64,000 nucleotides of DNA from Desulfobacteraceae bacterium (GCA_011391695.1 JAABQB010000010.1:1-64000); one strand, 5' to 3'; shown: positions 35,188 through 44,618, counted from the stretch's first letter. The notes: generated by a model not told the origin, from the sequence alone. Program-made: numbers and translations.

Positions 35188-37107
35188 TCAGCGTAAAGGT
35201 GTGCCTGGTATAACTTTTTTGTCCAGAGTTGCAACAGCGCAGCCGTTTTCATCCGTTGCCGCAAGCAGCATTCCGTTTGATATAATTCCCATTATCTTTG
35301 CGGGTTTGAGATTTGCAACAACAATAATCTGTTTCCCTTCAAGCTCTTCCGGAGCGTAGCTTGAAGCTATTCCGGCCACAATGGTTCTTGTCTCCCCGAT
35401 ATCGATTGTAAGCTTTAGAATCTTTTTCGCTCCGGGAATTGATTCCGCCTTTGATATGGTCGCAACTCTTAAATCAATGCTGCTGAGGAGATCCAGTGTT
35501 ATTTCCGGTTTAATAGCCGGCATAATGGTTTCTGTTTCCTTTTCGGGCAATGACGATTCCATCTTTTTTTTGTCTATTCTCGGGAAAAGTGTTGTTGATT
35601 TAGGAAGGCTTGTTCCTGCCTTGATGCCGTTCCATGTTTTAATATTTGTTAAATCATAAAAAGGTTTTTCACGATCCTGTCCCAGATGATATTGCATTGT
35701 TTTCGCAGTATCAGGCATAACCGGATAAATAAGACCGGATACGACCCTTAATCCTTCAAGAAGGTCATATATGACGAATTCAAGCTCCTTCCTGCTGGTT
35801 TTCTTTTTTGCGAGAACCCAGGGAGCAGTTACATCAACGTACTTGTTCATGAGGCTGATAAATTCCCAGACCGAAATCAAAGCTTTGTGAAAGGAGAAAT
35901 TATCCATCTCTTGTTCATATTCTTCAACAGCAGCTAAAGCCTGGAGTTTCAGGCAACCCCTGAGTTCGTTTTCGGTTTCAGGATCAATTTCAGGAACAAC
36001 TCCTCCCAAATATTTATGAGCCATTGTTACTACCCTTGAAAACAGATTTCCAAGATCATTTGCAAGGTCCGAATTGACACGCGCAACAAGAGCTTCTTCA
36101 TTGAAACTGGAGTCAAGGCCGAATACCATTTCCCGCATAAGGAAAAATCTGAAAGCGTCCAGTCCATAAATGTTTTTCAGTGAAAGAGGCTCAACGACAT
36201 TACCGAGACTCTTTGACATCTTGCTTTCATCTATATTCCAGTAACCGTGAACATTCAGGTTTTTATATACCGGTATTCCTGCGGCTTTAAGCATTATCGG
36301 CCAGTATATCCCGTGAGGTTTTAATATGTCCTTTGCAATAACATGCTGTGCAGCCGGCCAGAATTTCCTGTACAGAGCGCCATCCGGATATCCTAAGGCC
36401 GAGACGTAGTTAAGCAGAGCATCAAACCATACATAGGTTACATATTTATCATCAAACGGAAGAGGAATTCCCCATTCGAGACGTGTCCGGGGGCGGGATA
36501 TACATAAATCTTCAAGAGGCTCTTTTAAAAAAGATAATACCTCGTTTTTGTAACGTTCCGGCCTTATGAATTCGGGATTCTGCCTGATGTGGTCAATAAG
36601 CCAGTCCTGGTAGCGGCTCATTCTGAAAAAATAATTTGATTCACGAATGGTTTCAGGTTCAGTTTCGTGATCCGGGCATTTACCGTTTACCAGTTCCCGT
36701 TCGGTATAAAAACGTTCGCAGCCAAAACAGTAAAGCCCTTCATATTCGGAAAAATAAATATCCCCAGAATCATGTATTTTCAGCAGAATTTTCTGAACAA
36801 CAGCTATGTGCGAAGGGTCGGTTGTCCGTATGAATGAACTATACTCGATATTTAATTCAGGCCACAGGTCTTTAAACAGCCTGCTTATTTTATCAACGTA
36901 AATTCGCGGGCTCAGGCCTTCATTTTTTGCTGCGCGCTCGACTTTGTCACCGTGCTCATCAGTGCCGGTAAGAAAAAAGAAATCCTTGTTTTGCATCCTG
37001 TTGTAACGGCAAATTACATCGGCTGCGATAGTAGTGTAGGCATGCCCAAGATGAGGCTTTGCATTCACATAATAAATAGGAGTTGTAATATAAAAGGTGC
37101 CGCTCAT
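35188..37107 (-). CDS. metG: Methionyl-tRNA synthetase with C-terminal tRNA-binding domain
   Basis: A 639-residue class I synthetase. The HIGH-equivalent is HLGH (AKPHLGHAYTT), KMSKS is intact (SKMSKSLGNVVEP), and the zinc knuckle is CFGCERF...CPDH. The anticodon-binding helical domain is followed by a linker rich in Lys/Glu and a C-terminal EMAPII/Trbp111-like OB fold (IDLRVATISKAESIPGAKKILKLTIDIG...) that dimerises and binds tRNA. It is the last gene of the lptD-to-metG minus-strand series, separated from ricT by a hairpin-rich repeat region. Confidence 0.96.
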   Translation of the reverse strand: MSGTFYITTPIYYVNAKPHLGHAYTTIAADVICRYNRMQNKDFFFLTGTDEHGDKVERAAKNEGLSPRIYVDKISRLFKDLWPELNIEYSSFIRTTDPSHIAVVQKILLKIHDSGDIYFSEYEGLYCFGCERFYTERELVNGKCPDHETEPETIRESNYFFRMSRYQDWLIDHIRQNPEFIRPERYKNEVLSFLKEPLEDLCISRPRTRLEWGIPLPFDDKYVTYVWFDALLNYVSALGYPDGALYRKFWPAAQHVIAKDILKPHGIYWPIMLKAAGIPVYKNLNVHGYWNIDESKMSKSLGNVVEPLSLKNIYGLDAFRFFLMREMVFGLDSSFNEEALVARVNSDLANDLGNLFSRVVTMAHKYLGGVVPEIDPETENELRGCLKLQALAAVEEYEQEMDNFSFHKALISVWEFISLMNKYVDVTAPWVLAKKKTSRKELEFVIYDLLEGLRVVSGLIYPVMPDTAKTMQYHLGQDREKPFYDLTNIKTWNGIKAGTSLPKSTTLFPRIDKKKMESSLPEKETETIMPAIKPEITLDLLSSIDLRVATISKAESIPGAKKILKLTIDIGETRTIVAGIASSYAPEELEGKQIIVVANLKPAKIMGIISNGMLLAATDENGCAVATLDKKVIPGTPLR

Positions 37108-37145
37108 TCCACTCCATCGTAATTTTTCATATCAATGTTTATACC

Positions 37146-37292
37146 TTCGTAAAAAGTCAAAAAACGACTTTTTACTTGGCGGGAAAGGGCTTCCCCTCTC
37201 CCGCCGCTTGAAGTAAATTCAAGCGGTTCCACCCTCACCCCAGGCCGGGGCTTAATCGCCCTCGGCCTCTTGATGGACTTCTTGCGAGTCCA
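37146..37292. repeat. Cluster of short hairpins between ricT and metG
   Basis: Three perfect hairpins occur in a row: GTAAAAAGTC-N7-GACTTTTTAC, CCGCTTGAA-N5-TTCAAGCGG, and GATGGACT-N7-AGTCCATC. The first shares the CGTAAAAAGTC end of the mosaic repeats. It seems a composite insertion; it could also stabilise or terminate the ricT transcript. Confidence 0.6.
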
Positions 37293-38093
37293 TCAACGTT
37301 GATCGATATCTGAATCAATGTCAAGCTCTTCGTGTTTCCCATTATCAGTTGTATTATTGATAAATATTACTTTTTCATAATATTCTTCTTCAGGAATTCT
37401 ATCAATATCTGAAATTTCAGGAGAATCCTCCCTTATGGATTTATCTCTGCATGGAATTTCCTGGTATATTCCATGTTCATAAGTAAGACAGCACATGAGT
37501 CTCCCGCATTGTCCGGAGATTTTGGTCGGGTTTAAGGAAAGGCTTTGATCTTTTGCCATTCTGATCGAAACAGGCCAGAACTTATCCATGAATAAAGAGC
37601 AGCAGATCTCTCTTCCGCATCTTCCCAGTCCTCCGCACATCTTAGCCTGGTTTCGTATTCCAACCTGTCTCATTTCAATCCTGACAGAGAGCTCCTTTAC
37701 AAGTATTTTGACAAGTTGCCTGAAATCGATACGCCCTTCGGCAGTAAAATAGAATGTGAGTTTGCCGGCATCAAAGGAGCTTTCCACTGAAAAAAGATTC
37801 ATTTTGAGATTAAGCTCTTTTAAGCATTTAAGACAAAATGCCTGCGCATTTTTTTCGATTTGCGCATTTTTTTCTTTTTGATGGTAATCTTTTTCATTTG
37901 CAAGGCGAATCACTTTTTTAAGTGGTTTGTCGGGAAACTGATCGCAAGGAACAGGCGCAACCGCTACAGTGCCAAAGCCCAATCCCTGCTCGGTTTCAAC
38001 GATTACATGATTTCCGATAGTCAGCACAAACGCGCCGATGTCGAAATCATAAACTTTCCCTGCAGGTTTGAATCTGATGCCAACAATTTTCAT
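37293..38093 (-). CDS. ricT: PSP1-domain protein RicT/YaaT
   Basis: A 266-residue PSP1-domain protein. VGIRFKPAGKVYDFD...VIVETEQGLGFGTV and the cysteine motif GGLGRCGREICCSLF...SGQCGRLMCCLTYE are the family signature. In Bacillus, RicT with RicA/RicF carries Fe-S clusters and helps RNase Y processing. In Gram-negative bacteria the role is less clear, but the link with holB and metG is widely conserved. All four-cysteine pairs are present here. The holB gene lies 185 bp upstream, with a repeat in between. Confidence 0.92.
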   Translation of the reverse strand: MKIVGIRFKPAGKVYDFDIGAFVLTIGNHVIVETEQGLGFGTVAVAPVPCDQFPDKPLKKVIRLANEKDYHQKEKNAQIEKNAQAFCLKCLKELNLKMNLFSVESSFDAGKLTFYFTAEGRIDFRQLVKILVKELSVRIEMRQVGIRNQAKMCGGLGRCGREICCSLFMDKFWPVSIRMAKDQSLSLNPTKISGQCGRLMCCLTYEHGIYQEIPCRDKSIREDSPEISDIDRIPEEEYYEKVIFINNTTDNGKHEELDIDSDIDQR

Positions 38094-38151
38094 ATATGAT
38101 ATGAAGCCCGGAAGATCGGACTATTTTTCCCCTAATTAAGTAATGAAGCAC

Positions 38152-38280
38152 TCGTAAGAAGTCAGAAATCTCTATTTTATGTCATTTCAGCGAAAGTCCG
38201 CGGCGGCGGATCTTTTCAACCAGTTCTGGACTCCCGTTTTCACGGGAGTGACGGGATTTTGAATGTCTTACGAAGCCGTC
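38152..38280. repeat. Mosaic palindromic repeat abutting holB stop
   Basis: It starts CGTAAGAAGTC and ends CTTACGAAGCCGTC. The core GTCATTTCAGCGAAAGTCCGCGGCGGCGGATC...CTGGACTCCCGTTTTCACGGGAGTGACGGG is nearly identical to the copy at 21640-21776. Its right end supplies the last two bases of the holB stop codon. Confidence 0.75.
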
Positions 38281-39310
38281 AGATTTGCACAAGCTTTAAA
38301 ACAAGTGATTCTGCAGTCAGTCTCAAATTCCCATTTGCCCTTATGGCTTTCCGGGCCGTTTGGATCTCTTCGAATTTTGATATAATACTTTGTTCAGAGT
38401 ACTTTTTACAAGAGATTCGCATCTTGTCTGAAAGATCAATAAAAATGACTTTGTCGGAGGAGTGCCTGAAAACAGCCAGATCCCTGTACCAGATGTCGAT
38501 TGCCTCTATAGAGTCGAGAAAATCATCTTTGTCTTTTGAAAGTCTTTCTGCAAAGGCAAGACACCTCCCTGTATCGTTTATAGATAAAGATTCCAATTCG
38601 CCTATAAGCCAATCTCTTTTTCTCAGCAGTTTGCTGCTGCTTATGTTGTATGCCCCGGATAAGCTCCCGTTTGACATACCTGCAAAAATGTCCGCGTCAA
38701 CAGGGTTAACCCCTTTTTTTTCAGACAGTATTTGAGCAATTTTCCCCCGGGAAACGGGGTTAAACTTTATGTTCTGGCAGCGTGAAGACACAGTTGAAAT
38801 AAGATCTGTTTTTTCGGCGGCGGTAAGAATCAGAATTGTTCTGTCAGGAGGCTCTTCGAGCATTTTCAGAAGAGCATTGCCTGCCGCCACATTCATTGCC
38901 TGAGCATCAGAGATAATAACTACTCTTACCTTTGCCTCATAGGGTTTCAGGGACAGGATTCCGCACAGGTCACGAATCTGGGATATCCTGATACTATAAC
39001 CGGAAGGCCTGATATGGATAACATCAGGGTGGCTGTTTGACAGAATTTTTCTGCAAGACCTGCAAATACCGCAAGGCTCTGATATTTTATGATTGTCCGG
39101 TAAACCTGTTTGCCCGGAATTTAGATGTGGTTGTTCCCGGCCTTCTCCCTGACAATTGCATGCCATGGCAAACATTCTTGCCGCAGTCTTTTTCCCAACA
39201 CCTTCAATACCGGTGAAAAGGAGCGCATGCGGAATGGTTCCCTTCCTGATAAAAGCGGTCAATATCCGGACCGGTCTTTTTTGATCAGTTATAGATTCGA
39301 AACCAGGCAC
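38279..39310 (-). CDS. holB: DNA polymerase III delta-prime subunit
   Basis: A 343-residue clamp-loader subunit. ALLFTGIEGVGKKTAARMFA is the P-loop region, with a zinc module (CGICRSCRKILSNSHPDV, first Cys group CNCQGE) and sensor SRCQNIKF. DnaX/HolB similarity is clear from VRVVIISDAQAMNVAAGNALLKMLEEPPDRTILILTA. The start is GTG, three bases after the HU stop. The last codons are CTT GTG CAA ATC TGA, with the TGA made by the end of the neighbouring repeat, so the C-terminus may have been altered by insertion. Confidence 0.92.
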   Translation of the reverse strand: MPGFESITDQKRPVRILTAFIRKGTIPHALLFTGIEGVGKKTAARMFAMACNCQGEGREQPHLNSGQTGLPDNHKISEPCGICRSCRKILSNSHPDVIHIRPSGYSIRISQIRDLCGILSLKPYEAKVRVVIISDAQAMNVAAGNALLKMLEEPPDRTILILTAAEKTDLISTVSSRCQNIKFNPVSRGKIAQILSEKKGVNPVDADIFAGMSNGSLSGAYNISSSKLLRKRDWLIGELESLSINDTGRCLAFAERLSKDKDDFLDSIEAIDIWYRDLAVFRHSSDKVIFIDLSDKMRISCKKYSEQSIISKFEEIQTARKAIRANGNLRLTAESLVLKLVQI

Positions 39311-39313
39311 AAA

Positions 39314-39589
39314 TTAACGATCTACCCGTTCTTTCAGCTCTTTTCCTGATTTGAAAAAGGGGAGCTTTTTTGGCCTTATGGTAACCTTTTCGCCGGTCTT
39401 GGGATTTCTGCCGGTATAACTTTTGTAATTTTTTACAAAAAAACTGCATAGACCGCGAATTTCAATTCTGTCTGCCTCTGCCATGGAGTCCGCCATGGAG
39501 TCAAAAAAGATTTGAACAACCTTGGCGGCTTCTGCTTTTGATATGTCCGCTTCATTTTTGAGGGCCGAAATTAACTCCAGTTTATTCAT
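39314..39589 (-). CDS. HU/IHF family DNA-binding protein
   Basis: A 91-residue nucleoid protein. MNKLELISALKNEADISKAEAAKVVQIFFDSMADSMAEADRIEIRGLCSFFVKNYKSYTGRNPKTGEKVTIRPKKLPFFKSGKELKERV is the full HU/IHF fold, including the RNPKTGE DNA-binding arm. Details such as IEIRGLCSF resemble the IHF-beta side. A near-perfect AAGGAGGAAAT ribosome binding site precedes the ATG, so expression should be strong. It is tightly linked to holB. Confidence 0.94.
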   Translation of the reverse strand: MNKLELISALKNEADISKAEAAKVVQIFFDSMADSMAEADRIEIRGLCSFFVKNYKSYTGRNPKTGEKVTIRPKKLPFFKSGKELKERVDR

Positions 39590-39675
39590 ATTTCCTCCTT
39601 GAAAAAAATTGCCTTAATCTTTCCGTCTATCTTTTAAATAAAAGTTTATAGTAAGTCAAGCACTTATGATAATTT

Positions 39676-40188
39676 TTATGTCAAAACCTCAATATCCTCT
39701 TCATCTACTTCCACGGAAGCGAACTGTCCGAGTGCTTCAATGTTGACTATTACGCGTCCTGTTTTGCCGTATCTTGCAAATGTTCCCACGACACCCTCAA
39801 AGGGTCCGCTTATAACCATAACGCTCTCCCCTTTTTTAAAACTGGTCCCCGTAAGGATTTTCCCGTCTCCTGCAGTCATGATTTTAAGCGATTCTATTGT
39901 TTCATGCGGAACAGGAACAGGACCGCTCCGGTTTCCAACCAGTCGGACTACACCGGCGGTTTTGACTATTTCAATGTGCGTGCCGGGCGCAAGACAGGAT
40001 TTAACGAACAGGTACCCTGGAAAGAGAGGTATGTTTATCATGACTTTTCTGTCGACACGCCTGCTTCTGACCAGAACTTTTGGTAAAAAAGCTTCTAACG
40101 ATTTTTTTATTAATCCCTCGTACACCACATTTTCAAACCTGCTTCTGGTATGAAGCACGTACCATGAAGGAGTTATTATTTTCGTCAT
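39676..40188 (-). CDS. NusG-family specialised elongation factor (UpxY/RfaH-like)
   Basis: A 170-residue NusG paralogue: NGN domain at the start (SWYVLHTRSRFENVVYEGLIKKSLEAFLPK...FPGYLFVKSCL) and a KOW motif near the end (FKKGESVMVISGPFEGVVGTF). The cysteine-free, short form and WYVLHTRSRFE start are typical of UpxY/LoaP/RfaH-type operon-specific antiterminators rather than the essential NusG, which is usually next to rplK and secE. It begins immediately after the lptD stop on the same strand. A role in elongating envelope-polysaccharide transcripts is inferred. Confidence 0.88.
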   Translation of the reverse strand: MTKIITPSWYVLHTRSRFENVVYEGLIKKSLEAFLPKVLVRSRRVDRKVMINIPLFPGYLFVKSCLAPGTHIEIVKTAGVVRLVGNRSGPVPVPHETIESLKIMTAGDGKILTGTSFKKGESVMVISGPFEGVVGTFARYGKTGRVIVNIEALGQFASVEVDEEDIEVLT

Positions 40189-42531
40189 CTAGCCTCCGAA
40201 ACCTCCGAGACCAGTGAAGTTTATCATGAAAGAAAATTTCTCATCATCAACCTCATCCGTATATCCAAAATCGACCGACCAGCACTGGGACGTATACAGG
40301 AATCCCAGATCGGTTTTTATCCTCTTGTTATCGTGGATATTGATTTCATGATATGCTCGTAATAAGAGATTATCAAAGATTTTTATGTTAATGGCTGAAA
40401 GCAGGGATTCTGTTGAATCACGCTGAAATCTGTATTCTGCAGAGAGTGAATCCCCGCGATGGTCTGATAATCTCCCTGAAGCGTTCCGCGTGACAATCTG
40501 GCTGTCATACGTGGACCATGTCGCATCTGTTGAAAAAGATAAATATTTAAAGGGGGTTAGCTTTAGCTCGCCATATAACGGAGAAAAAGGTTTCCCGTCC
40601 TTCTTATCTTCTCTTTCTTCGTTTACATTAAAGCTTTGCGCGATCATTATTCTTAAAAATTCATTATATGTATAAGAGGGCTCATCTGCATCTTTCTTAC
40701 CGTCACTTCCGGTTTTGCCCGAAGGAGATCTTGATGTAAAAGTGTTTGTCAGAGAATAGGCTATCAGATTGTTCATTCCGATGCGATCGATGCCGTCAAA
40801 GCTCGGATAATCGGTCTGGTCCTCATCCGGTGTGAAAGAATAAACAATCTTCGGTTTAATTGAATGTTTAATGCTGTCCACACGCTCACTGTTTATTTTA
40901 AAAACGCGGAAAAATTCGGTGGAAAGGTCAAGGCTGGCATCGTACATTTCCCTGTTATAGATAGTCTCATTTTCATTGGTATCTCTTTCTGACGGATCGA
41001 CATACCAGGTTGTGTGCCTTAACCCCAGAGAGGATTCCAGTGAAAGAAAACTTTTCAACCTGAACGGCATATAGATTCTCGGATACAAGTCTACGCGGTG
41101 GCCGGACATACCGTCTTTTCTGTAAAAATTGGTATATTCCGAATCGAGGTCGGCGTAAAGAGGCGTGCCTGAGAGCTTTTGTCTTGTTGAATTGAACTCG
41201 ATAACAGGCAATTTATGCAGGGTGTCATCCGCGTCACTCCACCTGCGCTTTATGACATTATCGTACCAGCGGGTTTCTGCATTAAAGGTATAGAAAGACC
41301 AGTTTTTGGAAAGATTCAGCCTGTTGATCCTGACAGGATCATCATAATTGTCTATCTCCCTTCCGAAATATTTTTTAAAGTATGCTTCGGTTGCGTTAAA
41401 ACCATTATGACCGTCCTTAAATTCATGAAGGTAGTCCTGATCGCTTACAATATCTATATCAAGTTTTGCCTTGAATCCATCAGGTAATTCCTGATCATGC
41501 TTCATTCTGAACCAGTACCTGTCTGAATTGGGACGCAAATAACTGTCACCTGAATATCCCCATTTTTTATCGGAATTGTTTGTACCGTCATCCTGTTTCT
41601 TGTCATCAAGATAATCAAACATCAGGGCGCCCCTGGTCTGTTTGTCTAAAATATAACGGTATTCAAATCCTCCTTTTTCACCCCGCTCACCCATATGATG
41701 GACATAGAGAGTGGCGTCGGTATTTTCATTTATTGCCCAGAAATAAGGCTGGTTGTATTCCATTCCTTTTCTATCGGATTGTCCTATCTCGGGAGCCAGA
41801 AGACCTGATTGCCGCTTTGTTTTAGCAGGAAAAGCCATAAAAGGCACATACATTACCGGTAATTTTTTTGTCCAGAATGCAGCGTGGTTTATAAATCCAT
41901 ATCCTTCGATATCAACTGTAATCTTTTTGCCTGTAATTTTCCAGTCCGGTGTTTCGCCATCACAGGTTGAAACGGTAGCTTCTTCGGCAAGATAGCTGTT
42001 CTCACCTGTTTTTTCGATTGATTTGCCGCTGATATGAAAATTATTTTCTTTAAGAAATATTGTGCCGTCATGCACGGTACCGGTTTCGGATTTTAAATCC
42101 ATATCCAGACTGTTCCCTGTGAGAACATCTCCACCTGCTGTCAGTTTGACATTTCCCTTTGCGTGAGCGTGAAATGTTTTGTGATCAAAGCGAACAAAAT
42201 CAGCTGTAATTTTTCTGCTGTTTTTGAATATTATTACATTCCCGGATGCTGTATATATATCTGTATTTCTGTCATGATTAATTTCGTCGGCGGTAAGATT
42301 CCAGGGTTCACCAGAGTCATCATTTTTAAACAAGCGGTCACTCATGGGTGCTGCAAAAACAACGGAATCAAATATGAATATAAATACAAATATTATTAAT
42401 AATACTAAAGGGTAAGTGCAGGCACATTTCCTTAACTGAAAATCAGCACGGTCGTTTAAACAAAAAGGGGAATAATTTCTGTTTTTAAGCATTAAATTGA
42501 GCATTGATATCCGGAATTTTTTTATATCCAT
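40189..42531 (-). CDS. lptD: LPS-assembly protein LptD
   Basis: A 780-residue outer-membrane protein that inserts lipopolysaccharide into the outer leaflet. A hydrophobic signal region occurs at about residues 37-60 (LLIIFVFIFIFDSVVFAAPM), giving a long N-terminal extension; a downstream start such as MLNLML is possible. An OstA-type beta-jellyroll (WNLTADEINHDRNTDIYTASGNVIIFKNSRKITADFVRFD) is followed by the LptD barrel with its conserved FMAFPAKTKRQSGLLAPEIG segment. It ends with FMINFTGLGGFGG, with the Phe near the end as for barrels. It heads the minus-strand series. Confidence 0.93.
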   Translation of the reverse strand: MDIKKFRISMLNLMLKNRNYSPFCLNDRADFQLRKCACTYPLVLLIIFVFIFIFDSVVFAAPMSDRLFKNDDSGEPWNLTADEINHDRNTDIYTASGNVIIFKNSRKITADFVRFDHKTFHAHAKGNVKLTAGGDVLTGNSLDMDLKSETGTVHDGTIFLKENNFHISGKSIEKTGENSYLAEEATVSTCDGETPDWKITGKKITVDIEGYGFINHAAFWTKKLPVMYVPFMAFPAKTKRQSGLLAPEIGQSDRKGMEYNQPYFWAINENTDATLYVHHMGERGEKGGFEYRYILDKQTRGALMFDYLDDKKQDDGTNNSDKKWGYSGDSYLRPNSDRYWFRMKHDQELPDGFKAKLDIDIVSDQDYLHEFKDGHNGFNATEAYFKKYFGREIDNYDDPVRINRLNLSKNWSFYTFNAETRWYDNVIKRRWSDADDTLHKLPVIEFNSTRQKLSGTPLYADLDSEYTNFYRKDGMSGHRVDLYPRIYMPFRLKSFLSLESSLGLRHTTWYVDPSERDTNENETIYNREMYDASLDLSTEFFRVFKINSERVDSIKHSIKPKIVYSFTPDEDQTDYPSFDGIDRIGMNNLIAYSLTNTFTSRSPSGKTGSDGKKDADEPSYTYNEFLRIMIAQSFNVNEEREDKKDGKPFSPLYGELKLTPFKYLSFSTDATWSTYDSQIVTRNASGRLSDHRGDSLSAEYRFQRDSTESLLSAINIKIFDNLLLRAYHEINIHDNKRIKTDLGFLYTSQCWSVDFGYTDEVDDEKFSFMINFTGLGGFGG

Positions 42532-42739
42532 CCATGTTTATGTTAGTAAATCGTTATCTGCCAGAAGGTTTAGCACGTTTGAGACCAATTTCAGCGGCAG
42601 AATATAAGAGCAATTATTAAAAAGCAAGACCCAGTTTTTAAAATACGTTCTTTCAAAAATATTAAAAATGGGGTATCATAAAAATTAGATCGCCTCCAAA
42701 AGAGTTGGTGATTCAATGAGGATTCAAGGTTTTTGTTAT

Positions 42740-43501
42740 ATGAAAGTGCTTATTACAAATGATGACGGTATTTATGCCCGTGGCCTGTTGGCGCTGTACA
42801 AGAGGTTTGCAATAAGCCATTTCGTGACAGTCGTGGCGCCTGACCGGGAAAGAAGCGCCGTCAGTCATGCCATAACGCTGCATGAACCCCTTCGAGCAAA
42901 AAGGGTTGATCTGGATGGCGGTATTCCCGGATATGCTGTTAACGGTACTCCTGCCGATTGCATCAAGCTCGGCGTACTCGAAATACTCGGATATAAGCCG
43001 GATATAGTTATTGCAGGTATAAATCCCGGTGCCAATGTAGGCGTCAATCTCAACTATTCAGGTACGGTTGCCGCGGCCAAGGAGGCTTCTTTTTATGGTG
43101 TCAGCGCAATAGCTGTATCCATCCAGGGTTTTGATATGAAACACCTCGACGATGCGGCGATATTTGTTGAAAGACTTACGATGGAAGTTGTTGAAAAGGG
43201 GCTTCCATTCGGAACTTTTCTTAATGTTAATATTCCGGATATCTCAATAAAAGAAGCAGCGGGAGTCCGTATCAGCAGTCAGGGCATAGACATTTCCTCC
43301 GAGTTTTTTGAAAAAAGAGTTGATCCCCGGAATCGTACGTATTACTGGCAGGGATGTGATACCAATCTTTCCGTATATAATCCGGATACTGATGGAGCCG
43401 TTCTTTATGACAAGTTCATATCAATAACTCCAATCAAGTGCGACATGACCGATTACAGCATGATGAAAGCTCTTAAAGAGTGGAATATAAATAACAGCTG
43501 A
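42740..43501 (+). CDS. surE: 5'/3'-nucleotidase SurE
   Basis: A 253-residue metal-dependent survival protein hydrolysing nucleoside monophosphates. The MKVLITNDDGIYARG start holds the DD metal pair, and VNGTPADCIKLG, GINPGANVGVNLNYSGTVAAAKEA complete the active site. I use the ATG at MKVLI, as the family begins there; the track start adds eight residues. It is the first gene of surE-yhaM-like-tmk-cysM/S, all on the plus strand. Confidence 0.95.
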   Translation: MKVLITNDDGIYARGLLALYKRFAISHFVTVVAPDRERSAVSHAITLHEPLRAKRVDLDGGIPGYAVNGTPADCIKLGVLEILGYKPDIVIAGINPGANVGVNLNYSGTVAAAKEASFYGVSAIAVSIQGFDMKHLDDAAIFVERLTMEVVEKGLPFGTFLNVNIPDISIKEAAGVRISSQGIDISSEFFEKRVDPRNRTYYWQGCDTNLSVYNPDTDGAVLYDKFISITPIKCDMTDYSMMKALKEWNINNS

Positions 43502-43511
43502 GAAGGTGCTT

Positions 43512-44492
43512 ATGAAAAAACAATATGCCGGATCTTTTAAAGCCGGAGATAAGGTGGATGATGTTTTTGTCCTTTATGAAAAGATTCTTGCTCAAAAAAA
43601 AGACGGGAGCGATTATCTGAACAATACATTTTCCGATAAGACAGGAAAGATAAAAGGTGTCTTATGGGACAATGTGGATAAGATTACAGCAGGCACAAAG
43701 GCCGGCGATTTTGTTCATGTCAGGGGAAATGTTTCGGAATACAAGGGAACCCTTCAGGTTGTGATAAAGAGCATGGAGACCATATTGCCGGATTCGGTTG
43801 ATCCTTCCGATTTCCTTCCGGCAACAGGGCGCGATATCGATTCCATGTTAAAACAACTGTCCGGGCTTTCAGATTCAATCAAAGAGAAAAAATTAAGAGA
43901 GCTTTTCACGGCTTTCTGGAATGACTCAGGGTTTGTCGATAAATTCAAGAAAGCTCCTGCCGCAAAAAAAATGCATCATGCCTACATAGGCGGCCTGCTG
44001 GAGCATACCCTTTCGATGGCTTTACTTGCGGATAAGATAGCAGGCCATTACAGCGGTCTTGACAGAGATCTTCTTATTGCCGGAACTATCCTTCATGATA
44101 TTGGGAAAATAAGGGAATTTGAATATGATATTAAGATTGATTATTCGGATGAAGGGAGGCTTTTAAGCCATATAGTAATAGGACTTGGAATGATAGATGA
44201 GAAGATTAAGGAGATCAAAGAATTCCCGGATGCCCTTGCGCTCGTGTTAAGGCACATGATAGTAAGCCATCACGGCACGAGAGACTTCGGTTCTCCTGAA
44301 CCTCCGAAGACGATTGAAGCAGTTCTTCTCAATTATATTGACGAAATCGATTCCAAGATAAGCGGCATACGGGAATTCATTGCTTCCGGTGAAGGAGGAG
44401 GAAACTGGACCTCTTATCATAAGATACTTGAGCGCCATTTTTACACAGGTGAAAACGGGATGCCGCCTAAGGAAAAGAAAATACTGGAATAA
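43512..44492 (+). CDS. YhaM-like 3'-5' exoribonuclease (OB fold + HD domain)
   Basis: A 326-residue protein combining an N-terminal OB-fold nucleic-acid-binding domain (KTGKIKGVLWDNVDK...GDFVHVRGNVSEYKGTLQVVI) with an HD phosphohydrolase domain (HHAYIGGLLEHTLSMALLADKI...GTILHDIGKIREFEYD...HMIVSHHG). This is the arrangement of YhaM, a Bacillus and Staphylococcus 3'-5' exonuclease. The start is set at ATG 43512 with AAGG upstream; the track's GTG lies two codons earlier. It is 10 bp from surE. Confidence 0.9.
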   Translation: MKKQYAGSFKAGDKVDDVFVLYEKILAQKKDGSDYLNNTFSDKTGKIKGVLWDNVDKITAGTKAGDFVHVRGNVSEYKGTLQVVIKSMETILPDSVDPSDFLPATGRDIDSMLKQLSGLSDSIKEKKLRELFTAFWNDSGFVDKFKKAPAAKKMHHAYIGGLLEHTLSMALLADKIAGHYSGLDRDLLIAGTILHDIGKIREFEYDIKIDYSDEGRLLSHIVIGLGMIDEKIKEIKEFPDALALVLRHMIVSHHGTRDFGSPEPPKTIEAVLLNYIDEIDSKISGIREFIASGEGGGNWTSYHKILERHFYTGENGMPPKEKKILE

Positions 44493-44524
44493 ATACTATT
44501 TGATAAGGACAGTTTGATAAAAAG

Positions 44525-44618
44525 TTCAAACATGCTTTTTTTGTCATTCTCGCGAAAGCGGGAATCCAGTTTTTCAAATGCTTCTGGACTCCCGTTTTCA
44601 CGGGAGTGATGAGATTTC
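44525..44618. repeat. Mosaic palindromic repeat upstream of tmk
   Basis: GTCATTCTCGCGAAAGCGGGAATCCAG is followed by CTTCTGGACTCCCGTTTTCACGGGAGTGATGAGATTT, the same core as at 21640, 38152 and, more degenerately, 7216. It causes the false 5' extension of the tmk ORF in the track. Confidence 0.75.
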
